DNA of 13,441 nucleotides from an uncultured Rhodospirillaceae bacterium (GTDB taxonomy: Bacteria; Pseudomonadota; Alphaproteobacteria; Thalassobaculales; Thalassobaculaceae), in contig CALAHL010000472.1 in assembly GCA_937891725.1 (NCBI GenBank), forward strand, positions 1 through 13,441, written 5' to 3'. Under the pieces are notes generated by a model. That model made no database searches and was not told the origin of the DNA. It worked only from the letters and a program-made list of their open reading frames with translations. The translations under genes and the position numbers were made by a program. Shown here in pieces: positions 8,315-13,441 of the stretch (positions are counted from its first letter, which is position 1; each line of letters begins with the position of its first letter).

Positions 8315-9220
8315 CTATCCGAGTTCTCCGGTGAACCAGTCTTCCTCCAGTCCGGTGGCGCCAAAGGCCTCGCCCACCTCGGCCACAAAGATCCCACCTG
8401 CGGTTGGCTCCTGCGTGTCCCTCTCGGGAGTGAAATTCTCCCGCGCGGTGGTGATGAACAGGCGGTCGAGGTCCAATCCGCCGAAACAGCAGCAGGTCAC
8501 CTGGCTGACCGGCAGCGTGATTGCGGGGCCGGGGACCGCGTCCTCGTCGTAGGATTGGATCCGCCCGCCCTCGAACCTGGCATTCCAGATCCGCCCGTCC
8601 GCATCGATGCAGGACCCGTCCGGATTCCCTTTGTCTGCGGACAGATCCACGAACTCGACGGCATCGCCCAGCGGGTCGTCGTCTTCGGGATAGTCGTAGC
8701 GGCGGATGATGCCGGTCGGCGTATCGGCCACATACATCCAGCGTCCGTCTGGAGAGAAACAGATGCTGTTGGTGCACCCGACCCCGTCGATCAGCTTGTG
8801 CAGCCGGTCGCCGCCGCCGTATCGGTAGACCGCAGAGATCGGCTTCAGGCCGTCCTCGTCGATCCCGCCGAACACGAACCGGCCCTCGCGATCGCAACGG
8901 CCATCGTTCATTCGGGTGGTGGGATGCTCGGGTTCGATATCGCCCAGACGCAGCAGATCGCCGGTCTGCGGATCGAACACCGCGAGCCCGCTTTCCAGAG
9001 CCAGAAGCAGCCGTTTTCCGTCATCCAGAAAGGCGAAACTGCCGACCCGTTCCGGCATCTCCACCTGTTCGAGCGAGTCCCCATCCACGTCACAACACCA
9101 GAGCGTGCTGCCGTGAATATCGGTCCAGAACAGCCGCTCAATGACCGGATGCCATTGAATCCCTTCGGCCAGGGTGTTGCGGCAGTCGACCAGCAGGGTG
9201 GCGGCAATCTCATCAGCCAA
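8315..9220 (-). CDS. SMP-30/gluconolactonase family beta-propeller lactonase
   Basis: Probable divalent-metal-dependent sugar lactonase (family: gluconolactonase, xylonolactonase, regucalcin), cytoplasmic with no signal peptide. From the TTG start at 9220 it has 301 residues, like human SMP-30 (299). Metal and substrate residues can be matched by motif: Glu 19 (AEGIQW), Arg 103 and Asn 105 (TRMND), Asn 151 (CTNSICFSPDG) and Asp 201 (NPDGSCIDADG). The Arg-x-Asn pair and the 50-residue gap between the metal-binding Asn and Asp equal those of SMP-30. The TTG is preferred because AAGGAG (9230-9235) lies nine bases before it. The alternative GTG at 9238 has no ribosome site upstream and would place that AAGGAG inside the gene. 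No sugar dehydrogenase or dehydratase partner is intact nearby, so the substrate is open. It is flanked on both sides by gene relics. Confidence 0.9.
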   Translation of the reverse strand: MADEIAATLLVDCRNTLAEGIQWHPVIERLFWTDIHGSTLWCCDVDGDSLEQVEMPERVGSFAFLDDGKRLLLALESGLAVFDPQTGDLLRLGDIEPEHPTTRMNDGRCDREGRFVFGGIDEDGLKPISAVYRYGGGDRLHKLIDGVGCTNSICFSPDGRWMYVADTPTGIIRRYDYPEDDDPLGDAVEFVDLSADKGNPDGSCIDADGRIWNARFEGGRIQSYDEDAVPGPAITLPVSQVTCCCFGGLDLDRLFITTARENFTPERDTQEPTAGGIFVAEVGEAFGATGLEEDWFTGELG

Positions 9221-9319
9221 GGGCGCGGTCTCCTTCACAGTGGGTGACGCAGGATATCATCCTGGGCACCGTTTCACGTCTGGAGAGTGTCGCAATGACA
9301 GAGCCCGCCGTCACCCCCT

Positions 9320-9430
9320 CAGCAGCACGTCCCGCAGGCCGACGACGTGGCCGAGGTGGCGCTGTTCCTGTTTTCAACGCGGCGGGGATGCATGGCAAAA
9401 GGATCCCTGGTGGATGCGGCAATCTCCAAC
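9320..9430 (+). pseudogene. Possible relic of a short-chain dehydrogenase C-terminus
   Basis: The + strand frame starting at 9320 encodes QADDVAEVALFLFS, which resembles the helix near the end of many SDR enzymes (PEDVAEVALFLASD). It is followed by RRGCMAKGSLVDAA where a TGQxLxVDGG segment would be expected. A TGA in the same frame at 9296-9298 and the absence of the rest of the fold argue for a fragment. Sugar-pathway SDR genes often neighbour SMP-30 genes, which makes the reading sensible. The match is short and the last part is poor, so it may be coincidence. Nothing else is recognisable in the 219 bases between the SMP-30 and recR genes. Confidence 0.25.
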
Positions 9431-9439
9431 CGCAGGTGC

Positions 9440-10033
9440 CTAGACGTTCTGCCGCGCCCTAAGGGCTTGGGCCAGGGTGCCGTCGTCGAGATAGTCGAGT
9501 TCGCCGCCGACCGGCACGCCATGGGCCAGCCGGGTGATCCGAACCTCGCAGTTGGTGAGGCGGTCGGCGATGTAGTGGGCGGTGGTCTGGCCGTCGACGG
9601 TCGCGTTCATCGCCAGGATGACCTCGGTCACGGCAGGATCGCTCGCCCGAACGACCAGACTGTCCAGGTTCAGGTCTTCCGGGCCGATCCCATCCAGCGC
9701 GCTCAACACCCCGCCCAACACGTGATAGCGGCCCTTGAAACCCGACGCCCGCTCCAGCGCCCAGATATCGGCAACGTCCTGGATCACGCAGAGGCTGGTC
9801 GCATCCCGCCGATCATCGGCGCAAATCCCGCAGGGGTCGCTGGTGTCCAGATTGCCGCACACGGCACAGGGCTTGATCCGTTCCGCCGCCACCCGCAGAG
9901 CGTCCGCCAACGGAATCATCAGGGAATCCCGTCGCTTCATCAGATGCAGAATCGCCCGCCGCGCCGACCGGGGTCCCAGCCCCGGCAGCTTCGCGAGATA
10001 TTGCATTGCCCGATCGAGTTCGCCGGCGGCCAT
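9440..10033 (-). CDS. recR: Recombination mediator protein RecR
   Basis: RecR acts with RecO (and RecF) in the cytoplasm to load RecA onto gapped DNA. The 197-residue length is standard. Visible features are the N-terminal helix-hairpin-helix LPGLGPRSARR (16-26), the four-Cys zinc finger CAVC-x8-CGIC (56, 59, 68, 71), the Toprim domain from about residue 80 (LCVIQDVADIWALE), GRYHVLGGVLSALDGIGP, and the C-terminal HGVPVGGELDYLDDGTLAQAL. Gln 85 occupies the position where many RecR proteins have the first Toprim Glu (VVE); RecR is not known to need Toprim catalysis. The gene starts 15 bases after the ybaB stop, with only a weak GGGCGAG-like site before the ATG, suggesting translational coupling. 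It is the last gene of dnaX-ybaB-recR. Confidence 0.97.
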   Translation of the reverse strand: MAAGELDRAMQYLAKLPGLGPRSARRAILHLMKRRDSLMIPLADALRVAAERIKPCAVCGNLDTSDPCGICADDRRDATSLCVIQDVADIWALERASGFKGRYHVLGGVLSALDGIGPEDLNLDSLVVRASDPAVTEVILAMNATVDGQTTAHYIADRLTNCEVRITRLAHGVPVGGELDYLDDGTLAQALRARQNV

Positions 10034-10047
10034 GAACCGAGCTCGCC

Positions 10048-10383
10048 CTAGAACGGCATTTTCGGCATTTCGAAGCCGGGGGGCAGCTGCAGGCCGCCGG
10101 TCAGCTTCTGCATCTCCTCCTGGCCGACCACCTCGGCCTTGGATTTGGCGTCGTTGACCGCCGCGATGATCAGATCCTCCAGGACCTCTTTCTCATCTTC
10201 CTTGATCAGCGACGGGTCGATCGACAGACCGCGCGCTTCGCCCTTGGCGCTCATGGTGACGGTCACCATGCCCGCGCCCGACGACCCGGTCACCTCGACC
10301 GACGAGAGACGCTCCTGCATCTCCGCCATGCGGGCCTGCATTTCCTGGGCCTGCTTCATCATCTGGCCGAAATTCTTCAACAT
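10048..10383 (-). CDS. ybaB: YbaB/EbfC family nucleoid-associated protein
   Basis: A small DNA-binding protein, 111 residues, expected to dimerise and coat nucleoid DNA. The N-terminal helix MLKNFGQMMKQAQEMQARM, rich in Met and Gln, is diagnostic. It is followed by the strand segment GMVTVTMSAKGEARGLSID (about 38-56) and a C-terminal helix region (KEVLEDLIIAAVNDAKSKAE). The C-terminal tail GGLQLPPGFEMPKMPF is also typical. The ATG is preceded by AGGAGA at a suitable distance. It sits 26 bases after dnaX and 14 before recR, the common bacterial order, and is presumably co-transcribed with both. Confidence 0.97.
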   Translation of the reverse strand: MLKNFGQMMKQAQEMQARMAEMQERLSSVEVTGSSGAGMVTVTMSAKGEARGLSIDPSLIKEDEKEVLEDLIIAAVNDAKSKAEVVGQEEMQKLTGGLQLPPGFEMPKMPF

Positions 10384-10409
10384 CTGGTCCGCTCTCCTGC
10401 GTTTCCGGG

Positions 10410-12299
10410 TCAGCCGCCCGCCTGATCGGCGCGGGGCGGCTCCCCAATATCCTCGGCGAAGTCGTCGTCCGGTCCGTCGTCCCGATCGTCATCCGAGGCT
10501 GCTGTGCCGACTTCGACAGCGGTCTCGATGGCCGGGGCCGTGATCTCCTCGATCACAGATCCGGGGAACAGCGCCAAGACTTTCGAGACCACCGGATCGG
10601 TGGCCGCCTGTTCGGTCCGGGCATCCTGGGCCGCCTGCTTCTGCTCCCGCAATGTGGGGTCGCCGGCGGCTTCTGAAAGGGCCACCTCCCACGGACGCCC
10701 GGTCCAGCGCGCCAGATGCTGCTGAACCTGGCCGATATTTCGGATGTCGAAACCGCGTTCGGGCCGGATCTCAAGGGTGCCCGGCGCCAACGAGACGCAG
10801 TGCACGTCCTTTTCCAACTGGCTTGCCAGAAACGGCTCGCCCCGGTCCTTGAACAGGTTGACCACATCCTCGAAGGTGACGGGGATCCGCGAGATCACAT
10901 CCCGGTCGTCGACCGCCCCGTAATCTTCGGGTGAGGCCGGGGGGGGCTCGCCCGGTTGGTCGTCGGACGGGGCGGCAGGGGCCATGGCAGCGGCGGGCTC
11001 CGGTTTCTCGGGTTGAGAGGTCGCCTGCATCCGGGCGCCCGGTGCCTGTGCGGCCGGTGCGGTGCCGGCCGGTGCCGGCGCATCGGCGCTCTCGGTCAGG
11101 ATCCGCACCAGGCTTGCCGGATCGGGCAGCTCGGCCGCGTGCGCCAAGCGGATCAGCACCATCTCCACAGCCGAGATCGCGATCGGCGCCGACTGCACCT
11201 CGCCCAATCCCTTTGCCAGCATCTGCCAGGCGCGGGTCAGGCTGGGGACCCCCAGGGTCTCGGCAAGTTTGCGTCCCCGATCCCGTTCGGTCTCCGACAG
11301 GTCGTTGGCCAGGGCCGCCTGCGGGGCCGCCTTCATCCGGGTGACACCGTGGGTCAGCTCCATCAGATCCTGGATGATCACGACCGGATCGGCGCCGTTA
11401 TCGTACATGCCGCGCAGCTCGGCCAGCGCATCGGCAATCCGGCCCGCCATCACCGCCTCGAACAGATCGTAGATCCGGGCGCGGTCGACCACGCCCAGCA
11501 TTTCCCGGACCAGGGCCGTGGTCACCGTCTGGCCGTCCGATAGCGCCATCGCCTGATCGAGGATCGAGAGCCCATCGCGGGCCGATCCGTCGGCGGCGCG
11601 CGCGATCATCAGCAGCGCCTCGTCCTCAACCGCGATCTTCTCGGCCGCCGTGACCTTGTTGAACAGGGTCATCAGCACGCTGGCGTCGATCCGCTTGAGA
11701 TCGAATCGCTGGCAGCGCGACAGGACGGTCACCGGGACCTTGCGGATCTCGGTGGTGGCGAAGATGAACTTAACGTGCTCCGGCGGCTCCTCCAGCGTCT
11801 TCAGCAACGCGTTGAAGGCGTTTTTCGAGAGCATGTGCACTTCGTCGACGATGAAGACCTTGTAGCGCGCCGACACCGGGCGATACCGCACGCTCTCGAT
11901 GATCTCACGCACATCGTCGATGCCGGTGCGGGAGGCGGCGTCCATCTCCAGCACGTCGACATGCCGGTCCTCGGCGATCGACCGACAATTGTCGCAGACC
12001 CCGCAGGGCTGCATGGTCGGCCCGCCGGTGCCGTCCGGCCCGATGCAGTTCAGCCCTTTGGCGATGATCCGGGCGGTGGTGGTCTTGCCGACCCCGCGTA
12101 CCCCGGTCAGCACGAAGGCGTGGTGGATGCGGTTCTGGGCGAAGGCGTTCCGCAACGTCCGGACCAGCGCGTCCTGCCCCAGCAGATCCTCAAAGCTCTG
12201 CGGACGATACTTGCGCGCAAGTACCCGATACTCGACGGCACCGGTCGGGTCGGCCAGGTCTTCAAGATCGGGGGCGGGTGGATCGATCGAATCGCTCAT
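10410..12299 (-). CDS. dnaX: DNA polymerase III subunit gamma/tau
   Basis: Clamp-loader ATPase subunit of the replicative polymerase, 629 residues, comparable to full-length tau (643 in E. coli). The AAA+ core shows Walker A GVRGVGKT (66-73), a zinc module with Cys 85, 99, 102 and 105, Walker B VFIVDEVH (148-155) and the SRC motif in VLSRCQRFD. A Pro/Ala-rich linker follows (about 395-450). The C-terminal tau region includes VTFEDVVNLFKDRGEPFLAS and RPWEVALSEAAGDPTLREQK, typical of alphaproteobacterial DnaX, and ends in an Asp-rich tail. I saw no A-AAA-AAG-type slippery site in the region where E. coli makes gamma, so a gamma form by frameshifting is not supported. It is the first gene of dnaX-ybaB-recR, starting 60 bases after the dioxygenase stop. 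Confidence 0.97.
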   Translation of the reverse strand: MSDSIDPPAPDLEDLADPTGAVEYRVLARKYRPQSFEDLLGQDALVRTLRNAFAQNRIHHAFVLTGVRGVGKTTTARIIAKGLNCIGPDGTGGPTMQPCGVCDNCRSIAEDRHVDVLEMDAASRTGIDDVREIIESVRYRPVSARYKVFIVDEVHMLSKNAFNALLKTLEEPPEHVKFIFATTEIRKVPVTVLSRCQRFDLKRIDASVLMTLFNKVTAAEKIAVEDEALLMIARAADGSARDGLSILDQAMALSDGQTVTTALVREMLGVVDRARIYDLFEAVMAGRIADALAELRGMYDNGADPVVIIQDLMELTHGVTRMKAAPQAALANDLSETERDRGRKLAETLGVPSLTRAWQMLAKGLGEVQSAPIAISAVEMVLIRLAHAAELPDPASLVRILTESADAPAPAGTAPAAQAPGARMQATSQPEKPEPAAAMAPAAPSDDQPGEPPPASPEDYGAVDDRDVISRIPVTFEDVVNLFKDRGEPFLASQLEKDVHCVSLAPGTLEIRPERGFDIRNIGQVQQHLARWTGRPWEVALSEAAGDPTLREQKQAAQDARTEQAATDPVVSKVLALFPGSVIEEITAPAIETAVEVGTAASDDDRDDGPDDDFAEDIGEPPRADQAGG

Positions 12300-12305
12300 G
12301 GGGCG

Positions 12306-12311
12306 ATCATA
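12306..12311 (-). promoter_or_regulatory. Weak candidate -10 element upstream of dnaX
   Basis: On the - strand TATGAT (five of six matches to TATAAT) lies six bases before the dnaX ATG, so a start from it would give a leaderless or nearly leaderless mRNA. No -35 box is found at normal spacing and no Shine-Dalgarno site is obvious before the ATG. It may be chance. Confidence 0.2.
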
Positions 12312-12359
12312 GGCAAGCGGGGCCCAGGGGGAAAGCGGTCAGGACCGGTTCCGCTCCGT

Positions 12360-13441
12360 TTAGGGCATCGGTCCTTCGGATCGGTCTTCGGCCGCCAGAT
12401 CGTCCAGTGGGTGCCCCTCCAGCGGAAAATACCATCCGCCGTCGCCATGCTGGACCGGCATGGGCCAGCCGGCTCCGGCCCCCCGGTCGGCGGCGGTATA
12501 GTGCGTGATCAGAGACTTACGGACCGCACCGGGGCGCGCCGGCGCGCCGCCGCGATGCATCAGCGCCGCGTGCCATATCAGCACGTCACCTTTCTTGGCG
12601 AGAAACGGCGTGGTCGAAGCCTCGCGCCGGATGATCTCGTCCCGGCAGGCGGCTTCCACGAAATACTCCGACGTCACCGGCCAGGACGGACGGCTCCGTA
12701 ATGCATCCGGGAGATTGTCGAGGATCCGTCTCGGCGCAGGAGCGGCCAGTGGTGCGAGCCCTGCACGAACTCGAACGGACCGCAATCCGCCGGAATGTCG
12801 TCGAGCGCAATCCACACAGCCAGATACCGGCAGTTCACCGTCGGCGGGTTCAGATAGTCGTCCTGATGCCAGGCACGCTGGGTGCTGCGCCACCCGGTGA
12901 GGGCGAGGTTGAGCGCCATCCGGGTCCCGATCAGTTCGTCCAGGATGTCGGTCAGCGGTTTGTGAAGCGCAAGGTCCCGCATTTCCGGCACGTAAAGGTA
13001 CGGCACCGGGCATCTCCAGGACTTCAAGCTCGGCCGCAGCCGCCAACGTGCTTCGGAATAGCGGTCGAGCAGATCATCGGGCAGGAAATTCTCGAGCCAG
13101 AGATAACCCTGCTTGCGCCAGAGCCTTTGCCGTTCGGTCAGGGCCGCGTCCGACACCGTTGAGACCTGGTCGGCGGGCGGCAGATCGGCCTCGTCAATCT
13201 TCTCCGAGAGCTCCGAGAAGACCGGCATGGGCAAAGCGATGTCCTGACCGGACCCGTTCGGGCTGCCCAGCAGCTCCTGGTCGACGCCGGCGAAGCGGAT
13301 GATGGGCCGGCTTCCGACAGGAGGCCTGCGGTCCTTCGGCCAGTCGATCTCGAAGCCGTGACGTCCGTCGCCCTTGCCCGCCAATCGCAGGTCCTCGCGC
13401 GGCAGGTCCGCCAATCCTCGGACGATCATCTCGCCATCGTG
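12360..13441 (-). pseudogene. Phytanoyl-CoA dioxygenase (PhyH) family protein, 5' partial and frameshifted
   Basis: An Fe(II)/2-oxoglutarate oxygenase gene in two frames. The upstream frame is open through the right edge, so the start lies outside the window (the ATG at 13429 is internal to a domain). It carries a small domain with GKGDGRHGFEIDWP and, further on, LLGSP; then a linker; then the PhyH N-terminal half from about 13130 (LTERQRLWRKQGYLWLENFL). The iron ligands are in WHQDDY (His at 12866-12868, Asp at 12860-12862), followed by GPFEFVQGSHHWPLLRRD. After that Asp (12728-12730) the frame reaches a TGA at 12674-12676. The other frame continues as RILDNLPDALRSRPSWPVTS, holds the distal iron His in MHRGG (12555-12557) and the 2-oxoglutarate Arg in VRKSLITHY (12519-12521), and ends at 12360. 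Inserting one base between 12727 and 12728 restores RRDRILDN. As written the product lacks essential residues; a sequencing error is the main alternative. Confidence 0.8.

Noticed and set aside
11816..11826. A-rich stretch in dnaX (GAAAAAC on the - strand) as a programmed frameshift site.
   Set aside because: The heptamer is G-AAA-AAC rather than A-AAA-AAG, and lies in the AAA+ core, far upstream of where gamma would end.
12300..12359. SRP (4.5S) RNA gene, often found near dnaX.
   Set aside because: The gap is only 60 bases and lacks the GGAAGGAAGC-type domain IV loop.
11775..12701. Long + strand open frame across the dnaX and dioxygenase region.
   Set aside because: Antisense to clearly homologous genes, with no domain resemblance.

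Overview
This is a high-GC bacterial chromosome segment whose gene style is alphaproteobacterial and, more loosely, Rhodospirillales-like. The assignment is inferred from the NDUFAF5-type methyltransferase next to a DUF1178 protein, the YciK-like SDR of alphaproteobacterial type and the dnaX-ybaB-recR order. No marker RNA is present to fix the taxon.

Region 1 (2-3778, + strand) is the distal part of an oligo/dipeptide-type ABC importer operon. It holds a 5'-truncated first ATPase (DppD/OppD type), a second ATPase (DppF/OppF type) overlapping it by ATGA, a 247-base gap with no gene, and a Tat-exported family 5 solute-binding protein closed by a clear intrinsic terminator. The permeases presumably lie to the left of the window.

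Region 2 (3781-5225, - strand) is a two-gene unit: a DUF1178 zinc-ribbon protein followed by an NDUFAF5-like methyltransferase-fold protein. A plausible promoter lies in the divergent gap (5226-5314).

Region 3 (5315-8040, + strand) holds one uninterrupted frame encoding a class III omega-aminotransferase fused to a short-chain dehydrogenase, followed by a small TehB-like SAM methyltransferase.

Region 4 (8041-9439) is a disturbed block. An intact SMP-30/gluconolactonase-type gene (- strand) sits between a decayed C-terminal tail of a methyl-accepting chemotaxis protein (one frameshift, one stop) and a weaker trace of an SDR C-terminus.

Region 5 (9440-12299, - strand) is the classic replication/repair cluster dnaX-ybaB-recR, tightly spaced and co-directional.

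Region 6 (12360-13441, - strand) is a phytanoyl-CoA-dioxygenase-family gene that enters from beyond the right edge and is split by an apparent one-base deletion. The Fe-binding HxD lies in one frame, while the distal His and the 2-oxoglutarate-binding Arg lie in the other.

I see no CRISPR array, tRNA, rRNA, insertion sequence, phage gene or defence system. The most notable items are the aminotransferase-SDR fusion with a possible internal ribosome binding site, the frameshifted dioxygenase with an extra N-terminal domain, and the gene relics flanking the SMP-30 gene.
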